Shown here piece after piece: positions 46,923 through 55,781 of a DNA stretch of 64,000 nucleotides. This DNA comes from Burkholderiaceae bacterium (lineage in GTDB: Bacteria; Pseudomonadota; Gammaproteobacteria; Burkholderiales; Burkholderiaceae_F): assembly GCA_019236735.1 (NCBI GenBank), contig JAFAIM010000026.1, forward strand, positions 111,233-175,232, given 5' to 3'. Below the pieces are notes generated by a model. That model was not told the DNA's origin and searched no databases. It saw nothing but the letters and a program-made list of their open reading frames with translations. Every line of letters begins with the position of its first letter. The first letter of the stretch is position 1. The position numbers were made by a program, and so were the translations under genes.

Positions 46923-49196
46923 ATGTCTCGATTTGCAGCGCGTGCATGGAACGCACCGCCTATCGGTGCGCTAGTGATGGCGTGCTTCTTCGTCATCGAA
47001 GCCCGCTCGGCCGAGGTTGCGCCGGCGGCGGATCCACCAGACGCAACGGCTACTCCGGCGGCTCCCGCGGATCCCGCGGGCGGCACGGGTGACAACGTGC
47101 CGATCCAGACAATCGAGATCGTCGCGCACGTAAAGCGCTTAAATGAGGCGCGCACCGGCATCCAAACCCAAACCGGCGCGTCGGTGTACACGCTGGATCA
47201 GAACGCGATTAGCGCGGTGCCGGGCGGCGACAACACCTTATTAAATCAGGTGGTCCTGCAGGCGCCTGAGGTGGCACAGGATTCGTTCGGGCAGTTCCAC
47301 ATCCGCGGCGAACACAACGGGCTGCAATATCGCCTAAATGGAGTGATCCTGCCCGAAGGGATCAGCGTGTTCGGCCAGCTGCTCGATCCGCGCGTGATCT
47401 CGTCGATGAGTCTGATCACCGGTGCACTGCCGGCCGAATACGGACTGCGGACAGCCGGCATTCTCGACCTGACCACCAAGAACGGCGCCCTGCAGCCGGG
47501 CGGGTCGGTCTCGATCTACGGCGGCAGCCACGGCACCGTGCAGCCCAGTATCAACTACGCCGGTTCATCTGGTTCAGTCAACTACTTCCTGGTCGGCGAC
47601 TATCTGCGCAACCGCCTGGGAATCGAGTCGCCGGACGGCAGTTCCAATCCGATCCACGACGACACCAAGCAATACCACGGTCTGGCCTATCTCGAAGATG
47701 TGCTCGATGGCGACAACCGTCTCGCTCTGACGTACGGCACGTCGTCAGGATCGTTTCAGATTCCGAACCAAAGCAACTTGCCGGTGCCGCTGCTCGCGCT
47801 GTGCCCGGTGGCCGGATCGCCGACCGCTCCGCCAGTGCCATGCCCGTTGAACGTGAACGGCCACACGACCTTTCCCAGCCAAAACCTCGACGAGAATCAG
47901 CGGGAGATCACACAGTTCGCGATCCTGAGCTGGCAGCACTCGGACGGACCCCTGGACACTCACACGTCCCTGATCAGCCGCTTCTCGAGCCTGAATTTCC
48001 AGCCCGATCCGCTTGGCGACCTGCTGTTCAACGGCGTCTCGCAGCAGGCATACAAGCGCAACGTGGCCTTCGGACTGCAAACGGACGCGGCTTACAAGCT
48101 GAACGATTCGCATACGGTGAGGGGCGGCATTTACCTGCAGAATGACCGCTCGACCAGTCTGACGACCTCGCTCGCTTTACCCCTCAATTCGAGCGGCATC
48201 CAGACCAGCGACAGCCCGTTGACCATCGTCGATAACTCAGCCAAGACCGAGCGGATCGAAAGCGTCTACCTGCAGGACGAGTACCGCCTGTTGCCGGACC
48301 TGACGATCAATTACGGCGGTCGCTTCGATAACTTCACCGCTTTTACCAGCGGCAGCCAGTTCAGCCCGCGCTTGAACGTGGTGTGGCAAGCACTGCCCAA
48401 TACGACGGTGCATGGTGGCTACTCGCGCTACTTCTCGCCGCCGCCGTTCGAGTTGATCGGGGTCGAGACTGTCTCGAAATTTGCCGGAACATCTGCGGCG
48501 CCCGCGGTACCGCAGGCCGACGCGCCGAAGGCCGAGCGCGCCAATTATTTCGACTTGGGTGTGCTTCAGAAGATCACCACGGCATGGTCAGCCGGAATCG
48601 ACAGCTACCTGAAGCTGTCGAACGACCTGATCGACGAAGGCCAGTTCGGTGCCCCAATCATCCTGACTCCGTTCAATTACCGGGACGGTCGCCAGTACGG
48701 GGTCGAGCTCACGACCAACTACGCCGGCAAGAACCTGTCGGCTTATGCGAATCTGGCGTTCCAATCTGCGAAGGGACGGGACATCGAATCGGCCCAGTTC
48801 AATTTCAGCGCCGACGATCTGACATACATCTCGAAAAACTACATCGACCTGGATCACGAGCAGAAGGTCACGGGCTCGGCGGGCGTGTCGTATCTCTGGC
48901 AGGACACCCGCTTCAGCACTGACCTGCTGTTCGCTTCCGGACTGCGCGCGAGCCTGACGCTTCCGGACGGCAGTACGATTCCGAACGGCACCCACCTGCC
49001 CTACTACACCCAAGTCAATGCCGCCGTGAGCCATGTCTTTCACCTCGACGGTCACGGCACATTGACGGCGCGCTTTGACGTGATCAACGTGTTCGATCGC
49101 GAATACCAGATCCGCAACGGAACCGGAGTCGGCGTCGGCGCGCCGCAGTATGGACCTCGTCGGGGCTTTTTCGCGGGCCTGTCGAAGTCGATTTAG
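46923..49196 (+). CDS. TonB-dependent outer membrane receptor
   Basis: 757 residues with an N-terminal signal (about 1-30), an Ala/Pro-rich linker, a TonB-box-like 'IQTIEIVAH', a plug domain ('QFHIRGEHNGLQYRLNGVIL') and a 22-strand-type barrel ending 'GFFAGLSKSI'. The plug and the 'LPAEYGLRTAGILDLTTKNG' stretch are typical. The ligand is not evident. The preceding small His/CxxC protein hints at metal or metal-chelate uptake. Confidence 0.9.
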   Translation: MSRFAARAWNAPPIGALVMACFFVIEARSAEVAPAADPPDATATPAAPADPAGGTGDNVPIQTIEIVAHVKRLNEARTGIQTQTGASVYTLDQNAISAVPGGDNTLLNQVVLQAPEVAQDSFGQFHIRGEHNGLQYRLNGVILPEGISVFGQLLDPRVISSMSLITGALPAEYGLRTAGILDLTTKNGALQPGGSVSIYGGSHGTVQPSINYAGSSGSVNYFLVGDYLRNRLGIESPDGSSNPIHDDTKQYHGLAYLEDVLDGDNRLALTYGTSSGSFQIPNQSNLPVPLLALCPVAGSPTAPPVPCPLNVNGHTTFPSQNLDENQREITQFAILSWQHSDGPLDTHTSLISRFSSLNFQPDPLGDLLFNGVSQQAYKRNVAFGLQTDAAYKLNDSHTVRGGIYLQNDRSTSLTTSLALPLNSSGIQTSDSPLTIVDNSAKTERIESVYLQDEYRLLPDLTINYGGRFDNFTAFTSGSQFSPRLNVVWQALPNTTVHGGYSRYFSPPPFELIGVETVSKFAGTSAAPAVPQADAPKAERANYFDLGVLQKITTAWSAGIDSYLKLSNDLIDEGQFGAPIILTPFNYRDGRQYGVELTTNYAGKNLSAYANLAFQSAKGRDIESAQFNFSADDLTYISKNYIDLDHEQKVTGSAGVSYLWQDTRFSTDLLFASGLRASLTLPDGSTIPNGTHLPYYTQVNAAVSHVFHLDGHGTLTARFDVINVFDREYQIRNGTGVGVGAPQYGPRRGFFAGLSKSI

Positions 49197-49235
49197 ATGT
49201 GCAGGCTCGCGCGTGGATCCCAGTAGAGGAAGGTT

Positions 49236-49706
49236 CTACGGCGCAGGCTTGACCACCATCAGGTAATAGATCACGAGCATCGCTGCAAAAGCGATGTAGC
49301 CGAGGCGTTCCCACCAGCGCAAGTAACGCGCGTACAGTGGCGGTAGCGCCGAGCCGCTCTGCGCTGCGTGTCGCGCCATTGCATACATTCGCAGCTGAAG
49401 CCAAACCACCGGCAGCCAGCACGCGCCGGCCAGGCCGTAGAACAGCAAAGACCACCGAATCCAGGGCGCATCCAACGCCCAGGAGCCCTGGTGCGCCAGC
49501 CATAACCCGGTCAACGGCTGCACAAGAGCCGTCGGCGCCGTAAACCACCAATCTGCGCGCACCACCAGACGCCCGACCTCGGCCTGTGCCGCAACGTTGC
49601 CACTTCGGCTGGCGAAGAACATGTAGTAGGCAGAGCCGAAACCGGTTCCTACCAGCAGTACGCTCGAAAGCACATGAATCCACTTGAGAATGAGGTACGA
49701 ATTCAC
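49236..49706 (-). CDS. DUF2269-family membrane protein
   Basis: 156 residues with four membrane segments. The start 'MNSYLILKWIHVLSSVLLVG' and 'RADWWFTAPTALVQPLTGLW' match DUF2269. It is the last gene of a three-gene minus-strand unit, 48 bp after the dehydrogenase. Function unknown. Confidence 0.82.
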   Translation of the reverse strand: MNSYLILKWIHVLSSVLLVGTGFGSAYYMFFASRSGNVAAQAEVGRLVVRADWWFTAPTALVQPLTGLWLAHQGSWALDAPWIRWSLLFYGLAGACWLPVVWLQLRMYAMARHAAQSGSALPPLYARYLRWWERLGYIAFAAMLVIYYLMVVKPAP

Positions 49707-49754
49707 AAGAAGACTCGTCTGATCCGTCGTCCGGCTACAAGGGGCTCGGATTCT

Positions 49755-50843
49755 TCACGCTGCGGCCGCCTCGACACGAGTGCGGATCGCCCAACGCGCG
49801 AACTCCTCCTCGAAATCGATGAGCTTCAGGAACCCGATGCATGGATATGCCCCAGAGGGGGCACGTACTTCGCCTCGCGCGAATTTGCGTGCCAGCAGGA
49901 TCGACGCCAGGCAGGGAATCTCCGGACCATGATTGGCCTGCACCGACAGCTGCCAGGTTCGACGGTGGCGCGCCCCATCGTGACCGGTGCCGACGATGCT
50001 CACGCGCATCGCACCGCGGTCGCTGCCGAACATGTCCAGAAGTGATGCGAGACGGTCAAGTTGCGCAGCCCATCTCTCGATCGGCAGCGGCGGGCCGGCG
50101 CGGCGCGCGGCCGCCAGGATCCACAATGCAAAGTGCTGGATGCCCACCTCAAGGGCGGCGCGAAAGGTCACACTGGTCAGGCCGGGATACTGTTGCGGAT
50201 ACAGTGCGAGGTCCGGTACATCGCAGGCCGCTGCCCATCGAGTCCCGATGTCGAAGCGGATGCGGCGCAACTCCTGCCAGCCCCAAGCCCGTTCCCACCG
50301 TCCGTTGTGCATCCACGAAAATGGACGACCAAGGTAGCTGAAGACAGCTTCCAGCGTGGCGACCCCACGCGGCGATCGCTGACCAGGGGCGATCGCGATA
50401 TCGATCTCCTGGATCGAAACCAGCGGTTCGCGCAAAGTTTCAATGACGGCGGAGGACAAAGCCGGCAGGGTGCTGGCGCCAGAGAGCGCCAGCCGGCCTG
50501 CGGCCCGCGCAGCCTCGTGATTCGCAGCGGAAAAGCCAGCGACGAATTGGCGTCCATCCGCCAGATCGAGGTAATGCGCGCCAGCGGTCAATGCGGCCCT
50601 CGTCACATGGTAGTCCTGACCCTGGAACGGACCGACGCAATGAATTACCAGCTGCGGCGCCAAAGCGCTCAGCCGCTCCTCGAAGTCTGTTGCTCGGATA
50701 TCGAGTGCCACGGGGCAAACGCCGTCGATTGGATCTGCGCCTGTCCGCCCAGCCGCTATCAGTTCGAGCTTCGGATCGGTCTTCAATGCACGCAAGATCC
50801 GCCTGCCGAAGTTGCCGGACGCGCCCAGCACGACGGTTCTCAT
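49755..50843 (-). CDS. Saccharopine dehydrogenase-like NAD(P)-binding protein
   Basis: 362 residues. The N-terminal Rossmann motif is 'VVLGASGNFGRRILRAL', followed by 'LVIHCVGPFQGQDYHVTRAA' and 'GAHYLDLADGRQFV', typical of the saccharopine dehydrogenase NADP-binding family outside lysine metabolism. The start overlaps the preceding DCC gene by four bases (ATGA). The substrate is unknown. Confidence 0.83.
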   Translation of the reverse strand: MRTVVLGASGNFGRRILRALKTDPKLELIAAGRTGADPIDGVCPVALDIRATDFEERLSALAPQLVIHCVGPFQGQDYHVTRAALTAGAHYLDLADGRQFVAGFSAANHEAARAAGRLALSGASTLPALSSAVIETLREPLVSIQEIDIAIAPGQRSPRGVATLEAVFSYLGRPFSWMHNGRWERAWGWQELRRIRFDIGTRWAAACDVPDLALYPQQYPGLTSVTFRAALEVGIQHFALWILAAARRAGPPLPIERWAAQLDRLASLLDMFGSDRGAMRVSIVGTGHDGARHRRTWQLSVQANHGPEIPCLASILLARKFARGEVRAPSGAYPCIGFLKLIDFEEEFARWAIRTRVEAAAA

Positions 50844-51265
50844 CTGCGCTTGGCTTCGGCTTCGGCCCGCGTTGTTTCCGACTGGCCGGGCAGGTAGCAG
50901 GTTACGCGCCGCCCAAACCACCGGTACCGATTCCGTGCGAATACGCCATACAAAGCATCGCGCCAAGTGCGAGGCACGATCCGGGCAACAAGCGCCAGAC
51001 GCCAAACTCCGCCAAGCGCCCCGACGATGTGAATGGCCGCGGCCGACGACGTGTACGCTCGCCCACGGTCCAAGACCAGAAATGTCGTTGGATCGTCCGG
51101 ATCGATGCCGTGCTGTGTGAGCAGCTCGCGCCCCTGCGAGCTGTGCATCGGAATGTGAGAAAACGACCGTTCCAGGTCGTGGCGCTCCATGAATTGCACC
51201 CACCCGCTGCACAGATGGCAGTGGCCGTCATAGACCACAACCCGATCGTTACTTCGCGGTTCCAT
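50840..51265 (-). CDS. DCC-family thiol-disulfide-like protein (DUF393)
   Basis: 141 residues with the family's 'VVYDGHCHLCSGWVQF' motif (Cys16 and Cys19) and 'YRWFGRRVTCYLP' near the end. DCC proteins are thioredoxin-like, of uncertain function. The first residues 'MEPRSND' are encoded by one copy of a 19-bp tandem repeat; an upstream ATG in the next copy is out of frame and stops after 11 codons. Confidence 0.85.
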   Translation of the reverse strand: MEPRSNDRVVVYDGHCHLCSGWVQFMERHDLERSFSHIPMHSSQGRELLTQHGIDPDDPTTFLVLDRGRAYTSSAAAIHIVGALGGVWRLALVARIVPRTWRDALYGVFARNRYRWFGRRVTCYLPGQSETTRAEAEAKRR

Positions 51266-51301
51266 CGTTACTTCGCGGTTCCTTCGTTACTTGGCGGTTC
51301 C
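51245..51301. repeat. Three tandem copies of a 19-bp repeat at a gene start
   Basis: Units 51245-51263 and 51264-51282 are identical ('atcgttacttcgcggttcc'); 51283-51301 differs at two positions. Read on the minus strand, each of the first two units begins at an ATG: the gene's own start (51265) and an upstream ATG (51284). The repeat lies between the divergent DCC and GST genes. Confidence 0.9.
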
Positions 51302-51367
51302 ATTACGCTGTGCGATCTGGTGCATCAAAAGGAACGTGTTTCAGCAACGTGACAATGGAGGCTGGCG

Positions 51368-52018
51368 ATGGCAATCGTCTTTTACTACGGCTCGGGTTCA
51401 CCCTTTGCGTGGCGCGTGTGGCTGGCGCTGGAGCATAAAAAGCTGCCATACGAGTTTCGCTTGATGTCGTTCGACAAAGGCGATCTTAAGCAGCCCTCGT
51501 TCCAAGCGCTCACCCCACGGGGCAAGGTGCCGTTGATCCAGGACGGCGACTACGTCCTGTACGAGTCGTCCGCGATCGTCGAGTACCTGCAGGATGCCTA
51601 TCCGACCCAGGGTTCGGCGCTTTTCCCTGCGGACCCGAAGGCGCGCGGGGTCGCACGGCGCCTGATCCGGGAGGCCGAGGAATACCTGGTGGAGTCGCTG
51701 GACGGACTGCTCGAGCAGGTGCTGTTCGTGAAACCGGAAAAGTGGAGCGACGAGGCGATCGCGGCGGCGAAGGACAAGTTCCTCGCCGAGTTGCCCCATT
51801 GGCAACGGGCCGCAACGGGGAAGGACTTCCTGGCAGGGGCCGCCGGCGCTGCCGACTTTGCGGCCTATCCGTACTTCGCATTATCGATGCGCGCGCAGAA
51901 GCGTCGTGCGTCGCTTGCGCTCGATACAGCTTTCGGTCCGCAGCTGAACGCGTGGATGCGGCGCGTTGAGGCGCTTCCATATTTTGAGAAGACCATTCCG
52001 CCGCACTGGCGCACATGA
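51368..52018 (+). CDS. Glutathione S-transferase family protein
   Basis: 216 residues. The N-terminal thioredoxin-like domain ('YYGSGSPFAWRVWLALEHKK', 'GKVPLIQDGDYVLYESSAIV') has the Ser/cis-Pro and ESS glutathione-site pattern, and a C-terminal helical domain follows. Substrate unknown. It is preceded by 'aatggaggctggcg', a usable ribosome binding site. Confidence 0.92.
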   Translation: MAIVFYYGSGSPFAWRVWLALEHKKLPYEFRLMSFDKGDLKQPSFQALTPRGKVPLIQDGDYVLYESSAIVEYLQDAYPTQGSALFPADPKARGVARRLIREAEEYLVESLDGLLEQVLFVKPEKWSDEAIAAAKDKFLAELPHWQRAATGKDFLAGAAGAADFAAYPYFALSMRAQKRRASLALDTAFGPQLNAWMRRVEALPYFEKTIPPHWRT

Positions 52019-52075
52019 CAGCGGGCCGGCTCCAGGCCCCCTTGCCAAATTCACGCCCCTGATCGAGGCTTGGAT

Positions 52076-52123
52076 CGCTACCGGCGCACACTGCCCAGAG
52101 CCCTGTACGGCAAACCGGTAGCG
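52076..52123. repeat. 9-bp inverted repeat between convergent genes
   Basis: Arms 'cgctaccgg' (52076-52084) and 'ccggtagcg' (52115-52123) are perfect complements separated by 30 bases. The repeat lies between the stops of the GST and the SnoaL-like gene, and a 'cacctttt' stretch follows on the plus strand. It could serve as a weak terminator. Confidence 0.45.
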
Positions 52124-52165
52124 TCCCTCACCTTTTGATACGGATACTGCGAGTAGTTCGTGCTG

Positions 52166-52616
52166 TCAGATGGCTTTGATCAGGCCGAGCTGGGTCAGCG
52201 CTGTGACCCCGTCGTCGAGACCGATCTCCTCGACAATCTTGCCATCGATTACTTTCAGCACCGTCGTGCCGGTGAAATGCATCTTGCGCCCGGTCGCCTC
52301 AGGCAAACCGCCTACGAGGAAGTCTTTGAATGCCGGTCCCGTGTGCGTGCCTCCGCCTTCCCACTGGCCGACGACGTAATCGCCTTCGGCGATGAGATCT
52401 GCGGTGCCCGAGAAATTCAGATCAGGGAACGCCGCCCGGAAGTCTTTCATGAACGCTTTGATGTCGTCGCGGCCGCGGCGTGGCGCATGCAACGAATACT
52501 TGAGCAGCATGTTTCTGCGATGCGATTTCGTCGACAATCGAGATATTGACTTTCTTACCCCAGAATTCGGTGAACCAGCGACCGACAATTGCCTTGTTAC
52601 GTTCTTCGTTGCTCAT
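52166..52616 (-). pseudogene. SnoaL-like (NTF2-fold) protein, frameshifted
   Basis: Two frames together encode one NTF2-fold protein. From the ATG at 52616 ('MSNEERNKAIVGRWFTEFWG', site 'gggagaaccc') the frame runs to 'VDEIASQ'. The rest, 'MLLKYSLHAPRRGRDDIKAF' to the end at 52166, is in the next frame. The total of 451 bases is one more than a whole number of codons; removing one A of the AAA at 52514-52512 (minus strand) joins them into 149 residues. It is either a recent frameshift or a sequencing error. SnoaL-like proteins are small cyclases or hydrolases; substrate unknown. Confidence 0.85.
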
Positions 52617-52875
52617 AGAGGGTTCTCCCGGTGATTTGTCCCGTGGCCATCACCGACATCGATCGATGACCGGAGCAAAGGATGACACCGGGCCGAACGC
52701 GCCGAACTCCGCTTCTTGCTCTGAAATTAAAATGGAGACGAGGTGTGCGGGTGTAGATGCGCTACGCTACGGCGCCGTCGCATGTGATCGGACCGCGTTT
52801 GACGCGGACGTGCAAGGCATCAAGGGCATTCGAAAGACAGAAGCCGGTGCGCAAAGCCGGCAGCTTGGGGGAGTG

Positions 52876-53256
52876 ATGAACAAAGTCTTGTTCGTGCTTG
52901 TGTGTGTAGTGGTGATCACCGCAGCGCGCGGCGCCGATCTGCCGGATCATCCGACAGTTAGCGTCGATGTGGCCAACGGCCAGATCAGTGTTGACGAGGA
53001 CCCTATCTCAAGCTCGGCAGGCGAAGGTGGCCTCGTTTGGAAAATCGCGCAGGATGGTTACCAATTCGACCAGAGCAAAGGCATCGAGGTCGATTCGCAA
53101 GGCGCCCACGAGTGCCACCCGTTCGGCAGCGACGGCCGCAGTTTTCGATGTGCCAAGCTGAAGCACGTAGCCGGCGCCACATACAAGTACACGGTGAACC
53201 TGATCGACGCAGGCTCGAACCCTTTGTCGAAGGATCCGTTCATCCACAACCACTGA
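52876..53256 (+). CDS. Hypothetical small exported protein
   Basis: 126 residues from the ATG at 52876 with the strong site 'gggggag'. A signal peptide (1-19, cleavage after 'ARG|ADLP') is followed by a beta-rich domain with a cysteine pair ('ECHPFG', 'FRCAKL') and an ending 'LSKDPFIHNH'. I recognise no named family. It converges on the TPR protein gene. The 257 bases before it show no other gene. Confidence 0.7.
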   Translation: MNKVLFVLVCVVVITAARGADLPDHPTVSVDVANGQISVDEDPISSSAGEGGLVWKIAQDGYQFDQSKGIEVDSQGAHECHPFGSDGRSFRCAKLKHVAGATYKYTVNLIDAGSNPLSKDPFIHNH

Positions 53257-53304
53257 CGCCGGGTCGGCGCGGGCGCGCGGCAGCATGGCGTAGCTGTTTG
53301 GCGT

Positions 53305-55215
53305 TCAGTTCGGAAACTTCAGCGCCCGCTCGACAGCCTGAAAACGCGGCTCCTTGCGCAGCGGGTCAAGAAGGGGGGCCGTCTTCACCGCCTCCAGACC
53401 CTGACCTCGCAGCCGCAGTGCCGTCTCCAACCAGTCGAGAGCCTTGGCGGTATTGCCCCACTGCGCATAGACCTCAGCGAACTGAAACGCCGCGTCATCG
53501 CCCCACGTCGACCGCAATTTGCCGAGCACGGCCTCTGAATCGACATGCCGCCCGAGCTTGTCGTAGGTCACCGCGAGGCACTCCTGAGTGAGCCAGTGGT
53601 CGGGGCGGGCTTCGCAGGTTACTCGCGCGCTTTCGAAGTTGCCGAGCCCGTAGTAGGCGAGCCCAAGAAGGCCGCGGGCTTGTGCGAGCTCGGGGTCCAT
53701 AGACAGAGTGTCCCGATGGGCGGCAATGGACTCGTCGTAACGCCGCGAGAAGTACAGCGCGTCGCCAAGGGCGCTATGGGTGCCTGAATGCAGCGGGTCC
53801 AGAAGCACAGCGTGTCGCACTGCGCCGAGTCCGGCGTCGGTGCGGCCCATCCAGACAGCAAAGGCGCCGTAGTCTTCCAATATGCGCGCATTGCCCGGGG
53901 CGAGAGCAACCGCGCGTTGGTACTCCTCCATCGCGCGCGTGAAATCGGCAGATTCCCGCTCGAAGAGGTAGGCCAACGCCCAGTGTCCTTCTGCCAGCTC
54001 GGGTGCGAGCGCAATCGCCTGAAGCGCGTCGGCCCGGGCCCTTTCGAAGCTATCGCGGATATCCCTTCCCGTCGTGTACCCGCTCGCGACCACACTCAGC
54101 GCGATCGATCGGCTTGCAAACGCGAGGGCATATTTCGGATCGAGGCGAATCGCGTCGCTATATCCGGCGATCGCCGTCTGAAAGCTCTTGGCGCTGTCGG
54201 CAGCCCGGAAGCCCTTCAGGGCATGAAGATACGCATCGAATGCGCTCGCGTTGTGCGTTCCGCCCAGCTCGATCTTCGCTGCCACGTCGCCGAGCAGGCT
54301 GAATTGAAGTGCACTTGCAACCGCGGTTGCGATTTCCGTTTGGAGCTTCAAGACGTCGTCGAGATCTCGATCGAAGGTCTGCGACCAAACATGGAACCCT
54401 GTAACCGCGTTGATCAACTGCACCGTCACTCGCACGGTGCGCTTCGAACGCCGCACGCTTCCCTCCAGCACGGCGCCAACGTTCAGCTTGCGCGCGATCG
54501 TACTGATATCCGCATCCTTGCCCTTGAACGAGAAAGCCGAGGTGCGCGCCACGACCTGCAGTTCATCGATTCGCGCCAAAGAGTTCAGCACTTCCTCGGT
54601 CAGACCATCCGAGAAGTACTCCTGCTCCTTGTCCCCGCTCATGTTTGCAAACGGAAGTACCGCTATCGAGTGCGGTGGTGGACTAAATACGGCAGCGGTG
54701 GACAGGCTGACGCGCGAAGCCGTCTCGTTCGTGGCGGATGCCACAGGCGCAGATGCCGCCACATGTTTCGAAATCCAGAATTTATCGGCGACGAAATAGG
54801 CAAGTGCCAGCGACAGCGCGGCGATGATGGCGCGATCGATCTTGCGGCCCGTGTGGTGTCTGATCGACTCGGCCCGATTTACCTCGGTAGTCAGCTTGAA
54901 GCCGTGCGCCGTTACCTCGTAGATCCAGGCAAATAGCAGTACGAGCGGGAAGCCGATCGCCATCAGGAGAATGACCAGCCGATTCGCCCATTGCGGAACC
55001 TCGAGCATGTGGAACACAACGTGCGTCGGCTCCAGGACTACCCAGCAGGCGACTAGGTACAGGATCGCGACGCGAATGATGTTGCGTCGCTTCAATTCCT
55101 CAAAGAAGTGGTGCAACTGAGGAAATGCGTCGTGGCTGGCCTGAACTGGAACGGGCGCGACCGATGGCTGCGCCAGTGGCGGCGGTTGCTTAGGCTTGCC
55201 CGCGTTCTTCGACAC
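53305..55215 (-). CDS. Membrane protein with TolB/FlgO-like and TPR domains
   Basis: 636 residues from a GTG. Three membrane helices lie near residues 48-67, 83-105 and 128-146. Then comes a TolB/FlgO-like domain opening 'SIAVLPFANMSGDKEQEYFS' and 'DGLTEEVLNSLARI', and tetratricopeptide repeats fill the C-terminal half ('AEGHWALAYLFERESADFTR', 'ARGLLGLAYYGLGNFESARV'). Such proteins are often annotated as adenylate-cyclase-associated; no cyclase domain is present here. The same TolB-like/TPR module occurs in the kinase 1.5 kb away. Confidence 0.82.
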   Translation of the reverse strand: MSKNAGKPKQPPPLAQPSVAPVPVQASHDAFPQLHHFFEELKRRNIIRVAILYLVACWVVLEPTHVVFHMLEVPQWANRLVILLMAIGFPLVLLFAWIYEVTAHGFKLTTEVNRAESIRHHTGRKIDRAIIAALSLALAYFVADKFWISKHVAASAPVASATNETASRVSLSTAAVFSPPPHSIAVLPFANMSGDKEQEYFSDGLTEEVLNSLARIDELQVVARTSAFSFKGKDADISTIARKLNVGAVLEGSVRRSKRTVRVTVQLINAVTGFHVWSQTFDRDLDDVLKLQTEIATAVASALQFSLLGDVAAKIELGGTHNASAFDAYLHALKGFRAADSAKSFQTAIAGYSDAIRLDPKYALAFASRSIALSVVASGYTTGRDIRDSFERARADALQAIALAPELAEGHWALAYLFERESADFTRAMEEYQRAVALAPGNARILEDYGAFAVWMGRTDAGLGAVRHAVLLDPLHSGTHSALGDALYFSRRYDESIAAHRDTLSMDPELAQARGLLGLAYYGLGNFESARVTCEARPDHWLTQECLAVTYDKLGRHVDSEAVLGKLRSTWGDDAAFQFAEVYAQWGNTAKALDWLETALRLRGQGLEAVKTAPLLDPLRKEPRFQAVERALKFPN

Positions 55216-55319
55216 TACGTGGCTCTCCCCCTCCGCCGGACCAGTTGCTTGATGGACAGGTTCGGAGGTTCATCATAGCGGGGTGGGGAGACGAGGTACC
55301 AGAAGAAGCGGAGGGCAGG

Positions 55320-55694
55320 TTGGAGAACGCGCGGGAAACGGTACTGGCATTGTTCTACGGGCGATGGCGTACCCAGACGCTATACGCCGGGGTGAAGTTC
55401 GGCGTCTTCGAAGTGGTCGGACGCGCGCCGAAACCGGCCGAGAAAGTCGCTCGAGAACTCGATCTCGATCCGTCACGCGCGTACCGGCTACTAAGAGCGT
55501 TGGCGTCCTTGGGTGTGCTGCGCCAGCATGATTCGCGGATTTTGTCGATCACCGAAGCCGGCGAACTCCTGCGTGGCGATCATCCCGAATCGATGCGAGA
55601 CGCCCTCTTGAATCGCGAAGGGCCAGAGCACACGGCGATATGGAAGCACTTGCCAGCGATCATTCGCGACGGGGGGCAAGACGGATTCGTTCGG
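55320..55694 (+). pseudogene. N-terminal remnant of an acetylserotonin-type O-methyltransferase
   Basis: The frame from the TTG at 55320 (behind 'ggaggg') encodes a dimerisation/winged-helix domain: 'LENARETVLALFYGRWRTQT', 'EKVARELDLDPSRAYRLLRA' and 'PEHTAIWKHLPAIIRDGGQD'. Similarity to O-methyltransferases ends at 'GFVR' (55694). The frame then runs on as the antisense of the next gene, and the SAM-binding domain is missing. This looks like a 3' deletion. Confidence 0.7.
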
Positions 55695-55781
55695 TTCTGC
55701 GCCCGGTGCGTGCTTTGCTGGCCCGCGTTCCCCTTGGCGCCTGCAGTCATTTCGAAAAGAGGCACCCTTCGACAAGCCGGT

